Source: Nipponacmea schrenckii (Eukaryota > Mollusca > Gastropoda > Lottiidae). From it: a stretch of DNA of 64,000 nt. The notes beneath the pieces were generated by a model. It made no database searches, was not told the DNA's origin, and saw nothing but the letters and a program-made list of their open reading frames with translations. Each line of letters begins with the position of its first letter. Positions within the stretch are counted from its first letter, which is position 1. Of this stretch, positions 21,564 through 33,055 are shown piece by piece. The translations under genes and the position numbers were made by a program. The DNA is taken from assembly GCA_030562195.1 (NCBI GenBank), contig JAUJPP010000011.1, forward strand, positions 558,001 to 622,000. Reading direction: 5' to 3'.

Positions 21564-22564
21564 TGATTTTTGTAGATATCTACCTTGTCCTTCGAGTTCC
21601 AATGATGTGGATAACGCAAACGGATAGCAAACAGATATCACGCACGATACGCTTTCGAAACTATTTGGCAATAGTGACACGAAACAGACTGGATCTTTTG
21701 GTATTGTTCTCGATAAATCCCAAATTGAGACACTGAACAGATCTTGGCTCACTGAAAATCCAGATTGCTTATCATCTTATAGAGATGAATATAAAAGCAA
21801 CTTTCCAGTTCATTCTCAATCGGTCGATTACCTCAAGGTAACTAGTCTAGACGATTTGTGTGAAGCATTATAAAGAAGGAAGCATGGCCCAAAGGCAGTA
21901 AAGTCTTGGGGGAAAAGTCGCCAACTTTTTTCTCAACCGATGAAATCTGTCGAAACGCTAGCTTTTCAGGGACAGACGGCTTCTCGTTTTGGAATCGTAG
22001 CAATTGCTTACATGCAACAAACTTTGGGGACTCTCCTAACTAAAGTTACCTCCGATAATTTTGTAAGGAAAATACTATCCAATCTTTGAAAGATATTTTT
22101 GATATGTCTTCCAAAGCACTTGACAAGTAGGTAGAACTGGGGCTTTTCATCGCTTGGTTCGACGGAAAGCTGCTATATCAGACACTGGCTTATGTGATCT
22201 GAAGGATTTTTATTTTCCCATTACCACGGACGGTGTTTTTTGGGAAAGCGTTAGAGTACAAACTAAAATCACGCAAAACTCAGAAGGAACAGCTCAAAGA
22301 TCTGATACCAGATTTCCAGGAAAGCGAGAATCCATCAAGAGGAAACCTTCCTTCTATTCTAGCAAGACGTCTGATCCTAATGAGAACGGGTTTAAGAAAC
22401 CACGATTAGAAGCGCCACCAGATCGTTCTTTTCGTCCCTACAGTTCACAGCCTTCATCAACCAGAGGTTATCGGCAAGGAGTATACCAGGGTTCCAACCA
22501 AAGTACAGAGAAGTCTGGACAAGGGTTTAGGATCACCAAAAAGCCTGATTACCAAAGGAAATGA
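21564..22564 (+). pseudogene. DIRS ORF1, C-terminal part, broken
   Basis: Protein-like segments in several frames (SLDDLCEAL, VTSDNFVRK) separated by stops near 21628, 21873 and 22089. A final open stretch at 22154-22564 is rich in serine, arginine and tyrosine (KPDYQRK end). Together with 20976-21563 it gives about 500 codons, a normal ORF1 length. The open frame at its end overlaps the start of the reverse transcriptase frame, as in other DIRS elements. Confidence 0.6.
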
Positions 22565-24339
22565 CTCGGTAAGTGTATCTCACCTCCCTGTCGGAGGTCG
22601 GTTGCAACATTTCCTACAAAGTTGGGAGACAATAACAGACGACCAGTGGGTATTATCTGTAGTCAAAGAAGGCTACAAACGGGAATTTCAGGAGACTCCT
22701 CCAGACACGGGAATTCGCGAGACGCGAATATCCTCAGGAAATCAGCATATTCTATTTACTCTTAGAAAAAAAAAATCTGGGAAATTGAGACCAGTCGTAA
22801 ACCTAAGACCTCTCAATCAATTTTTAACGAAGAAACATTTCAAAATGGATACATTATCCAAGATAATAAATCTTGTGAAACCGGGCGATTGGGCAATAAC
22901 ACTGGATCTCACAGATGCCTACTTCCACATTCCAATATTCAGAAAGCACAGGAAATACCTCCGTTTTTGCATCCGAGGTCAGTGTTTTCAGTGGAAAGTA
23001 CTATGTTTCGGTCCAACGTCCGCCCCTCGGTTGTTCACGAAAGTCGTGTCAGTCGCTGCTGCCCATCTTCGTGCTCAAAACATTAGACTGGCTGTGTACT
23101 TGGACGATTGGCAAATAGTTTGCCAATCGCACAATCACCTTCTTCAAAATCGTCAAATATGTCTCACTCTCCTTCAGGATCTAGGGTTTGTCGTCAATCG
23201 AGAAAAATCAAAGTTTTGCCCATCGCAAAACATAGTATTTCTGGGAAGCCAATTTTATCTGAGACGGGGTATCGTCTGTCCAACACAAGAAAGAATGAAC
23301 GCGATCTTCCGGGCTATCAAAAATGTCTTGGAATATCCAAAAGCGTTGGTTTTCTTACGTCTGCTAGGACTGATAGCATCCTGCTTAGATCTCATTCCCA
23401 ATGCCCGCCTTCGAATGAGACCAATTCAACTGCATCTCCTATATTTTTGGCGACCAGCGTCGGATCCCATAGACAAAGCAATTCCTTGTACAGCTCAACT
23501 GAAATCCCATCTGCACTGGTGGTTACGCCCAGCAAACATGCAAAGGGGCAGATTGCTGTGCCAAACAAGATCGTCGGTAACAATTACCACAGATGCCTCT
23601 CTAGACGGCTATGGGGGTCACCTAGACAATCTGATATTTCAGGGAACATGGTCACCCATGGAAAGCCGTCAGCATATCAATCTATTGGAACTGGAAGCTG
23701 TTTGTCTGTTTGGCAATAGTTCATTTCATGCCATACATCAGGTCACGCCTGGTCATTATCAGATGCGACAATTCAACAGTCGTACAGTATATAAACAAAC
23801 AGGGTGGGACTCGATCTCCACACCTGTGCTCCAAGACTTGGGACCTATGGAATTTGGCCATAGAGAACAATATATCACTACAGGCAGCACACATTGCGGG
23901 GAAATCGAATATTCTCGCCGATCAGCTGAGTCGCAGGGTGATTCGTCCTACGGAATGGACACTGAACAACCAGGTAGTCCAAACTCTATTTCAGTGATGG
24001 TCTCGTCCTCTGGTGGATCTGTTCGCATCAGCGGACAACCGACAAACCCAGATCTTTTGCTCGTGGTACCCTCACCAAGAGGCTCTGGTATTAGACGCTC
24101 TAACTATGTCCTGGGAGAATCTGTACGGATATGCCTTCCCTCCGATAGGTCTGATAGCAAAAGTCCTTCAACACATGCGAAAATTCAAATGCAAATTGGT
24201 GTTGATTGCACCCAAATGGCCCCGGAGACATTGGCACACGGAACTTCTCCAACTGTCCATAGCAAACCCTCTGCAATTGCCGTTATGGCGGGACCTTCTG
24301 AGTCAACCGAAGTCGATGATTTACCACCCGAATCCATAG
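22563..24339 (+). pseudogene. DIRS reverse transcriptase, RNase H and methyltransferase-like region, one frameshift
   Basis: Copies element RNA into DNA. RT region: GGRLQHFLQSW start, LRPVVNLRPLNQFL, ITLDLTDAYFHIP with the first catalytic aspartate, and YLDD at 23097-23108. RNase H: TTDASLDGYGG, LLELEAV, and after a frame change CDNSTVVQYINKQGG with AGKSNILADQLSRR. Then MDLFASADNRQTQ, DALTMSW, YAFPP and LIAPKWP, the conserved block after RNase H in DIRS elements, often called the Dam-like methyltransferase. Frame 0 holds to CTG at 23706-23708; one extra T at 23709 moves the reading to the frame that runs to the stop at 24337-24339. This single insertion inactivates the copy unless frameshifting occurs. 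Confidence 0.85.
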
Positions 24340-25343
24340 TCCCTGAATTTGACTGCATGGCTGTTATCGACGGACGTTTCGAAACCGAGGGATTTTCGGA
24401 ATCAACTAGACGACTTCTTGCCGCATCATGGCGCAAGGGGACCCAGAAGGACTATGCTTGCAAATTCAACAGATTTTGTCGCTGGTGCAGTAGACGACAA
24501 ATTAATCCGTATCGAGCATCTTTAAACGATGTGACCGACTTTCTATCATCGTTATTTGATGATGGACTTCAATACCGAACAATAGCAGGTTATCGGTTAA
24601 TGCTTAGTTCTGTCCTTCCCATGGTAGACAAATGTCCCGTAGGTCAACACCCTGTTGTATGTCGCCTTATCAAAGGGGTGTTTAATTCTAGACCCCCTAA
24701 GACCAAACTTGTTCCTGAATGGGACCTACCGACGGTACTAAGTTTCATCCAAGGTCGGCCATTTGAACCACTATCGAAAGCCTCCTTGAAATTATTGACA
24801 TTAAAAACTGTCTTTTCGATATCTATTACTACTTTCAGAAGATGCAGTGATCTGCAATCAATTCGTATAGGTCCTGGCTCGATGTCAGTCAGGAAAGATG
24901 GCATTGTTTTTATTCGGCATGGTTTGTCCAAACAAGACAGACCCCAGCATTATGGAGGCGAAATCTTTGTCCTAGCCTTCACAGGTAATGATCTTTTAGA
25001 TCCTAAGCGATGTCTTAATATGTACCTTGATAAAACTAAAACTTTTCGGGAACTTGGAAATGGGAATATAAAAACAGGCCTTTTCGTATCATTTGTCGCG
25101 CCTAATAAGCATGTAAACAGTCAAACAATTGCACGTTGGATTGTAGAAGTAATTCAGATGGCATACAAATCTGAGCAGTCGGTTAAAGCGCACTCTACAA
25201 GAGCAATTGCCCCATCTTGGGCTCTATTTAAGGGAGCATCTTTAAAAGCTATTCTTGATGCGGCCGATTGGAGTCGTCAGTCTACATTTTTAAATTTCTA
25301 CCTTCGAGATGTACATAGTATAGGTGCTAAGGTTTTGGAATGA
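24285..25343 (+). CDS. DIRS tyrosine recombinase
   Basis: 352 codons from ATG at 24285, overlapping the end of the RT frame by 55 bp, the usual DIRS arrangement. N-terminal SAM-like core-binding region (SWRKGTQKDYACKFNRFCRW, then LNDVTDFLSSLFDDGL). The catalytic domain has the first arginine in TTFRRCSDL, the HSTR box (histidine and second arginine) and the tyrosine in FYLRDV. It would join the circular cDNA into the genome. The frame is complete, though an unrelated extension upstream in the same frame makes it look like one 913-codon protein. Confidence 0.85.
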   Translation: MAGPSESTEVDDLPPESIVPEFDCMAVIDGRFETEGFSESTRRLLAASWRKGTQKDYACKFNRFCRWCSRRQINPYRASLNDVTDFLSSLFDDGLQYRTIAGYRLMLSSVLPMVDKCPVGQHPVVCRLIKGVFNSRPPKTKLVPEWDLPTVLSFIQGRPFEPLSKASLKLLTLKTVFSISITTFRRCSDLQSIRIGPGSMSVRKDGIVFIRHGLSKQDRPQHYGGEIFVLAFTGNDLLDPKRCLNMYLDKTKTFRELGNGNIKTGLFVSFVAPNKHVNSQTIARWIVEVIQMAYKSEQSVKAHSTRAIAPSWALFKGASLKAILDAADWSRQSTFLNFYLRDVHSIGAKVLE

Positions 25344-25627
25344 TTAAATTTATCATTCCGGCGAGTTTTGAGGGGCGGTTCTATGAAATAGTGTATTAAT
25401 CAGTATACTATATTTACAGATGTATGGTTATGGTAAATGAAGATAATCAGTAATTATTGATAATTAATATTAACAGATGAACAGGAACCAAACAGTCGGT
25501 TATTTATTAATGTATAAAAATGAATAAATTTTGTTATTTATAATTAGTTGTTTTTCGATTCTTAACAGACTATAGTGAAGTCCACACACCACCAATAAGA
25601 AATATTGCTTTGGAATCTGTCGTTATA

Positions 25628-25721
25628 AAATGTATTCTGACTGGTAAGTATAACGAATGAAATGAAATTAAAAAATTTTTTTTTCAAGTTTCAATTTTAT
25701 GAATGAGTTATACTTACCAGT
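25628..25721 (+). repeat. DIRS internal complementary region
   Basis: 25628-25671 is the exact complement of the left end 16727-16770. About 25676-25721 is the complement of the right end about 25904-25955. The two meet at an AAAAAATTTT stretch. In DIRS replication this region aligns the two ends of the cDNA for circle closure. The two halves also share an inverted 15-bp word (ACTGGTAAGTATAAC). Confidence 0.85.
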
Positions 25722-25756
25722 CCTATTACCCACCCCCCACCCCTAAGGGACTTCAA

Positions 25757-25960
25757 ATTATAGAGGTGTGTACCGTGTGGTTTTTACGCCTGAGCAAACT
25801 GAAGGGGGTTCGCTTGACAAGGTAACACCTGAAGAGGTGTAGTCTTGTTTGTCAAGACACTAGCGAGTTGAGAGAACATATAAGGGAGATATATCCAAAT
25901 GTATTCTGACTGGTAAGTATAACTCATTCATAAAATTGAAACTTGAAAAAACAAATTTTT
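25757..25960 (-). repeat. DIRS right inverted terminal repeat
   Basis: Uninterrupted counterpart of the left terminus, including GGGTTCGCTTGACAAGG, CACCTGAAGAGGTG and ACTGGTAAGTATAACTC. Differs from the left copy by a few substitutions and small indels. Confidence 0.85.
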
Positions 25961-26400
25961 CAATTTTATTTAAACACTATCATAGTTCAAAGTTAGGAAA
26001 AAATTCAAACGGTTTTATAACTTGCAAATTCACAGCTATAAACGCAGGTATGTTTGAAGTTCTGATCAATAGTTTTATCACCATTGTCGTATAACTCTCT
26101 TTTATGTCTTAACCCTAAAAATCTCTTATTTTAGCAGAAAAATTATAATTGTTGTTCAATTTTGCCAAATTTAACAATTTGATATTTCATATTAAACTTT
26201 CCATGTCACATATCGCTGAATAGAGAAAATCAAGTACATTATGAATATGAAATCCATATTGATGGGGAATAAATACATATTAGATCTCTTTATTCGAAAA
26301 TAAAACCCATTAAAATATATGATTATGAATTATTGTCATATGTTGTTAAACAGAGAACCAAATCGGCATTGATAATTTGTTAAATTCAACTCTTTGTGTT
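25961..26400. other. AT-rich flank right of the DIRS element
   Basis: No gene recognised. Near 26160-26250 weak similarity to the E-type repeat family begins (ATATCGCTGAATAGAGAAAATCAAG). Confidence 0.5.
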
Positions 26401-27177
26401 TGTTAGAGAATGTGATAGAGTCGTCCAAAGTTGTCATAGATGTCAATTTCGAGATGCTTATAAAATTTGGGTAAAATTTGTCAACCAATATAAGCATACC
26501 TAAAGATAGCTAAGGTCAAGGACATTCTACATTGAAAATTTCAAGGTAATTGAAGGTCAAGGTCACTCACGGGGATAAAAATATTTTTAATTCGAAATCA
26601 AAATCTAAATACCAACAATTTTTAAATTAAGTAACAATATTTTGATAACATCAAAATCATACAAATCGGATAAAATTTAAAGGACTTCGCTAGAATGCTA
26701 TGTAACGGCGCATGCGTGAATTTCAATTTGTTTTATTTTTCTTCTTAGGTGATTCAAATCAAACATTATAGATAATCTGTACTGTTTTTGTCTACATTTG
26801 TAAATTACACCGAAAGCAGGGTTTCCCAAGAAAAACCAAAAGAGAAACCGGAAGTCCCCATTCACAAATCGGAAGCGATTGAAAGTTTCCGATGATAAAT
26901 TTTTTTTTGTTGTGGCATTCTCTCTATATCCTGTAAATTTCAGATCGATCCGATAATTAGCTCTGAGTTTATCATTTTTTAAGTTTTCATTAAAGGGAAA
27001 ATAGCCGTTAGAATACACTCGTCCTACATCTTATATTTGTGTTTAATATTGACTATTGGTTAAATAACCATGCATCCCACACTTGATGAATTTTCAATAA
27101 AACTATATTCGGATTTTCTCAAAAAAGTGAGCAAGCGACGATTCCATTCTGTTTGGGAATAAAAGCGTCTAGGAAAT
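26401..27177 (+). repeat. Highly diverged copy of the alpha/beta repeat
   Basis: Recognisable landmarks in order: ATAGAGTCGTCCAAAGTTG, GCTTATAAAATTTGGG in place of CTATAAAACCGG, AGCTAAGGTCAAGGACATT, TGAAGGTCAAGGTCACTC, ACCGGAAGTCCCC. It runs into the gap at 27178. An old copy by its divergence. Confidence 0.6.
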
Positions 27178-27677
27178 NNNNNNNNNNNNNNNNNNNNNNN
27201 NNNNNNNNNNNNNNNNNNNNNNNNNNNNNNNNNNNNNNNNNNNNNNNNNNNNNNNNNNNNNNNNNNNNNNNNNNNNNNNNNNNNNNNNNNNNNNNNNNNN
27301 NNNNNNNNNNNNNNNNNNNNNNNNNNNNNNNNNNNNNNNNNNNNNNNNNNNNNNNNNNNNNNNNNNNNNNNNNNNNNNNNNNNNNNNNNNNNNNNNNNNN
27401 NNNNNNNNNNNNNNNNNNNNNNNNNNNNNNNNNNNNNNNNNNNNNNNNNNNNNNNNNNNNNNNNNNNNNNNNNNNNNNNNNNNNNNNNNNNNNNNNNNNN
27501 NNNNNNNNNNNNNNNNNNNNNNNNNNNNNNNNNNNNNNNNNNNNNNNNNNNNNNNNNNNNNNNNNNNNNNNNNNNNNNNNNNNNNNNNNNNNNNNNNNNN
27601 NNNNNNNNNNNNNNNNNNNNNNNNNNNNNNNNNNNNNNNNNNNNNNNNNNNNNNNNNNNNNNNNNNNNNNNNNNNNN
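27178..27677. other. Assembly gap, 500 N
   Basis: Exactly 500 N. Sequence right of the gap enters the middle of a beta module. Confidence 0.99.
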
Positions 27678-28134
27678 GGAAATCATTCCATGGGCTACAT
27701 ATACTCAATTTTTTTAAGATTAATCGGTCTTTAAATAACAAAGTTGCAAAAATGTGCAAAATACGGCAAAAAAATGTGTGCTACGAATTTTCGAATTTTG
27801 AAATTTTGAAATTGCTATCTTGTTGGAAATTATTTCAAGTTTCCAAAAATGCAAACCCGAAGAAAATCGATTGAAAATTGCGACTTCTAGAGCCACTGAC
27901 CGACTTTTTAGGTATGTTGCAATGCAGCACTTCCGGTTTTGCAAAAATGTTCCATTTTATATTTATGCAACACGTCGCCACTACAGAAGGTCTAGAGAAG
28001 TTGAGACAATGTTGCAACTATTGCAGTCTAGGCGCAGTGAGGTGTGTAAATTTCGAAAAAAAAAAAAAAAAAAAAAAAGAATTGACAAACCGAAAACAAA
28101 CTGGGACTTTGCGGTAGCAAAGTCCCACAACTAG
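27678..28134 (+). repeat. Partial unit, beta type 2 end
   Basis: Begins GGAAATCATTCCATGGGC inside beta and ends with an A tract, hairpin loop GGTA and ACAACTAG. Nearly identical to 29128-29583. Confidence 0.8.
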
Positions 28135-29583
28135 AGCCACTTGTGGCACAGAGTGGGACTTTGCTAACGTCGCAAATTGCAACAAACAGACAGAAACATC
28201 TGATTTTCTGGGATAAACTGGCCAAAGCAATAAGGTATCTGTGTGCAAGGTAATTTAAAAAAAACTTATTTCCTACAAACGTAATACGCTGACCCATATA
28301 TATGGAAAACTGAAAATTTACCCGGATGTGCCACGCCCATCTAATTCTTTTCAGCGTGAATCTAATCACATTCAAAATGTATATTCACAGTACAAATTTG
28401 AAGTTTGTACATCCAATAGATCACGAGATATACACACATACATTTCAAAAAAACGTAAATACGGCAAAATGTACTTTTATTTTCAAAAATCAAAAATTTC
28501 AATTTTCATTTTAAAAACTTTTGTTATACATCGTTGGAAAGAGGGCAAAAAGCACCTTAAGAATCTAAAAAAATTAACACTCTAAATTAATTAGGTCACG
28601 CTCTAGAGCAGTCCAAAGTTGCGAATTTTGCTGTTTTCGGGCAGCTATAAAACCGGAAGTTGACATCGGAGGTCAAATGTCAAAGTATCAACTGATAGCC
28701 AAGGTCAATGACCTTTGACCTACTAAAGGTCATGGTCACCAAAGGTCAAGGTCACGAGAAATAAGCCCCCAAACTTTGAAAAAATTCAACCGGATGTTGC
28801 AAAAATGCAAAAGCGAAATTCAAAAATCGACTTCCAATGTTTTTTTGCAATTTTTATGTTCTTTCATTTGACACCAAAATCATCTCAATCTGATAAGCCA
28901 TAATGTCTGAATTAAATTCGCGCAATTTCAGAAAAATCAAAATGGCGGCGAAAGTTGCGCATGCGGCCTTGATTTTATTTTCTTCGCTTTTTTTTTATGG
29001 CTAATGGCTACCCGATGATACAAGTTTGAATCTCATACATTAATAAAACCGGAAGTTATTCAACCGGACGTAAAACTCTATTTTTCGCAAAAACCGGAAG
29101 TGACGCAAAAATTTTGACCTACTTTTTGGAAATCATTCCATGGGCTACATATACTCAATTTTTTTAAGATTAATCGGTCTTTAAATAACAAAGTTGCAAA
29201 AATGTGCAAAATACGGCAAAAAAATGTGTGCTACGAATTTTCGAATTTTGAAATTTTGAAATTGCTATCTTGTTGGAAATTATTTCAAGTTTCCAAAAAT
29301 GCAAACCCGAAGAAAATCGATTGAAAATTGCGACTTCTAGAGCCACTGACCGACTTTTTAGGTATGTTGCAATGCAGCACTTCCGGTTTTGCAAAAATGT
29401 TCCATTTTATATTTATGCAACACGTCGCCACTACAGAAGGTCTAGAGAAGTTGAGACAATGTTGCAACTATTGCAGTCTAGGCGCAGTGAGGTGTGTAAA
29501 TTTCGAAAAAAAAAAAAAAAAAAAAAAGAATTGACAAACCGAAAACAAACTGGGACTTTGCGGTAGCAAAGTCCCACAACTAG
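28135..29583 (+). repeat. Repeat unit, 1 alpha + beta type 2
   Basis: 1,449 bp, one alpha (anchor near 28598). Starts AGCCACTTGTGGC, a hairpin variant in which the stem is kept with a changed loop. Beta type 2 has AAAATGGCGGC at 28939-28949 and TGCGCATGCGGC at 28956-28967. Confidence 0.8.
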
Positions 29584-31037
29584 AGCCACTTGTGGCACAG
29601 AGTGGGACTTTGCTAACGTCGCAAATTGCAACAAACAGACAGAAACATCTGATTTTCTGGGATAAACTGGCCAAAGCAATAAGGTATCTGTGTGCAAGGT
29701 AATTTAAAAAAAACTTATTTCCTACAAACGTAATACGCTGACCCATATATAGGGAAAAACTGAAAATTTACCCGGATGTGCCACGCCCATCTAATTCTTT
29801 TCAGCGTGAATCTAATCACATTCAAAATGTATATTCACAGTACAAATTTGAAGTTTGTACATCCAATAGATCACGAGATATACACACATACATTTCAAAA
29901 AAACGTAAATACGGCAAAATGTACTTTTATTTTCAAAAATCAAAAATTTCAATTTTCATTTTAAAAACTTTTGTTATACATCGTTGGAAAGAGGGCAAAA
30001 AGCACCTTAAGAATCTAAAAAAATTAACACTCTAAATTAATTAGGTCACGCTCTAGAGCAGTCCAAAGTTGCGAATTTTGCTGTTTTCGGGCAGCTATAA
30101 AACCGGAAGTTGACATCGGAGGTCAAAGGTCAAAGAATCAACTGATAGCCAAGGTCAATGACCTTTGACCTACCAAAGGTCAAAGTCACCAAAGGTCAAG
30201 GTCACGAGAAATAAGCCTCCAAACTTTGAAAAAATTCAACCGGATGTTGCAAAAATGCAAAAGCAAAATTAAAAAATCGGCTCCCACAGTTTTTTTCGTA
30301 ATCGACTGAAGCTACAAGAAATGTAAACATCACGGAAATTAGACATAACCCTGAGGCCCCATTTTGAGTTTTACAAAAAAGTAACATTTCAAGATGGCGG
30401 CCAAAGTTTCACTTCCGGTTCGGATTTTTTTTTCTTCTTTTTTTGTCTTCTAATTTAATTAAGATTGACATAAATTTTGTTGCGCTACATCAATTACAGC
30501 ACAAGTAGGTCAACCGGAAATTTAAACCCTTTTTACGTTGAAACCGGAAATAAAGCAAAAATTTTGACTCTGCCAATGTTTTTAAATTCATACACTGAAG
30601 GCACCCAAATTTTCAGATCAATCGGTCTTAAAATAGCAAAGTTGCAAAAAAGTGCAAAATACGGCAAAAAAATGTGTGCTACGAATTTTCGAATTTCGAA
30701 TTTTTTCAACTGCTATCTTGTTTGAAACTAGTTCAAGTTTCTAAAAATGCAAACCCGAAGAAAATCGATCAAAAATTGCGACATCTAGAGCCATTTTCCT
30801 ACTTTTTTGGTTAGTTGCAACGCAGCACTTCTGGTTTTGCAAAAAAGATCCATTTTATATTTATGCAACACGTTGCCACTATAGAAGGTCTAGAGAATTT
30901 GTGAAAAAATTGCAACTATTGTAGCCTAGGCACAGTGAGGTGTGTAAATTTCGAAAAAAAAAAAAAAAAAAAAAAAAAAAAGAATTGACAAACCGAAAAC
31001 AAACTGGGACTTTGCGGTAGCAAAGTCCCACAACTAG
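29584..31037 (+). repeat. Repeat unit, 1 alpha + beta type 1
   Basis: 1,454 bp; the alpha (anchor near 30048) is almost identical to that of the preceding unit, but the beta module switches to type 1 (CAAGATGGCGGCC near 30391). The switch inside otherwise identical neighbours shows that modules recombine. Confidence 0.8.
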
Positions 31038-33055
31038 AGCCACGCGTGGCACAGAGTGGGACTTTGCTAACGTTGCAAAATTGCAACAAACAGCCCGAAA
31101 CATTTGATTTTCTGGGAGAAACTGGCCAAAGCAATGAGGTATCTGTGTGCAAAGTACCTTTTGAAAAACGTTATTTCCTACAGACGTAGAGCGCTGACCG
31201 ATATAAATGAAAAATTGTAAGTTTACCCGGATGTGCCACGCCCATCTCATTTATTTTGGCGTAAATGTAATCACATTTGAAATGTATATTAACGGTACAA
31301 ATTTGAAGCTTGAACATCTAATAGATCACGAGATATGCACAAATACATTTCAAAAAAGCAAAATGTACTTTAATTTTAAAAGTGCAAAAATTAAATTTTC
31401 ATTTTAAAAACTTTTGTTATTCATTGCCGGAAAGTGGACAAAAAGCGCCTTAAGAATCTGAAAAAAATAACGCTCTAAATTAATTAGGTCACGCTCTAGA
31501 GCAGTCCAAAGTTGTGAATTTTGCTGTTTTCGGGCAGCTATAAAACCGGAAGTGGACGTCGGAGGTCAAATGTTAAAGTATTAACTGATAAACAAGGTCA
31601 ATGACATTTTACCTACTAAAGGTCAAAGTCACCAAAGGTCAAGGTCACGAGAAATAAGCTTCCAAAATTAGAAAAAAATCAACCGGTTTGCTATTGTCGA
31701 GAAATTGCAACAAACAGGCCGAACCATCTGATTTTCTTGGATGAACTGGCCAAAGCAATGAGATATCTGTCTGCAAAGTACTTTTTTTAAAAAACGCTTT
31801 TTCCTACAGACGTAATTCGCTGACCTATGAAAAGGGTGAATTCGAAATTTACCCGGATATGCCACGCCCATCTCATTTTTTTAGCGTGAATCCAATCACA
31901 TTCAAAATGCTTATTCACGGTACAAATTTGAAGTTTGTACATCCAATAGATCACGCAATATACACACAGACATTTAAAAAAAACGTAAACACGGCAAAAT
32001 GTACTTCTTATTTTCAAAAATCAAAAACTTCAATTTTCATTTTACAAACTTTTGTTATATATCATTGGAAAGAGGACAAAAAACAATTTAAGAATCTGAA
32101 AAAATTAACACACTAAATTATTTAGGTTACGCTCTAGAGCAGCCCAAAGTTGCGAATTTTGCTGTTTTCGGGCAGCTATAAAGCCGGAAGTAGACGTCGG
32201 AGGTCAAAGTTCAAAGTATTAACTGATAGCCAAGGTCAATGACCTTTGACCTACTAAAGGTCATGGTCATCAAAGGTCAAGGTCACGAGAAATAAGCCCC
32301 CAAACTTCGAAAAAATTCAACCGGATGTTGCAAAAATGCAAAAGCAAAATTCAAAAATCGATTTCCAACATTTTGATCGCAATCGACTAAGCTTTCCAGA
32401 AATATAAACATCACACAAATCGCTCTGACCGTAGAGGCCCCATTTTGAGTTTTACAAAAAAGTGACATTTCAAGATGGCGGCCAAAGTTTCACTTCCGGT
32501 CCGAATTTTTTCTTCTTCGTTTTTTTGTCTTCTAATTCAATTAAGATTGACATAAATTTTGTTACGATTCATCAGTTACAGCACAAGTAGGTCAACCGGA
32601 AGTTTAAACCCTTTTTACGCTGAAACCGGAAATGAAGCAAAAATTTTGACTCTGCCAATGTTTTCATATTCGTAACACTTGAAGGCACCCAAATTTTCAG
32701 ATCAATCGGTCTTAAAATAGCAAAGTTGCAAAAATGTGCAAAATACGGCAAAAAAATGTGTGCTATGAATTTTCGAATTTCGAAATTTTGTAACTGCTAT
32801 CTTGTTGGAAATTGTTTCAAGTTTTCAAAAATGCAAACCCGAATAAAATCGATTGAAAATTGCGACTTCTAGAGCCACTGACCGACTTTCTAGGTATGTT
32901 GCAATGCAGCACTTCCGGTTTTGCAAAAATGTTCCATTTTATATTTATGCAACACGTCGCCACTACAGAAGGTGTAGAGAAGTTGTGAAATTGCTGCAAC
33001 TATTGCAGCCTTGGCTGTGTGCCCTGTGTAAATTTCAAAAAAAAAAAAAAACTAG
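31038..33055 (+). repeat. Repeat unit, 2 alpha + beta type 1, tail lost
   Basis: 2,018 bp; alpha anchors near 31491 and 32129. The A tract near 33036-33051 runs straight into ACTAGAGCC, so the terminal hairpin is absent. Confidence 0.8.

Larger units (their letters stand above)
16727..25960 (+). mobile_element. DIRS-type tyrosine-recombinase retrotransposon with two nested insertions
   Basis: Inverted termini (left 16727-16865, continuing at 19114-19128 and 20831-about 20880; right about 25757-25960) and a 94-bp internal complementary region (25628-25721) that joins complements of both ends. In between come gag-like, reverse transcriptase/RNase H, methyltransferase-like and tyrosine recombinase regions in the DIRS order. 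DIRS elements replicate through a circle joined at the internal complementary region and integrate by recombinase without target duplication; none is seen here. Removing the two insertions leaves about 5.3 kb, normal for the group. Broken gag and one RT frameshift make this copy inactive as it stands. Confidence 0.9.

Noticed and set aside
22602..25343. A single 913-residue DIRS protein
   Set aside because: The segment from about 23709 to 24285 in that frame is out of register; the true RNase H and methyltransferase-like residues are one base over. Two overlapping genes with one indel explain it better.
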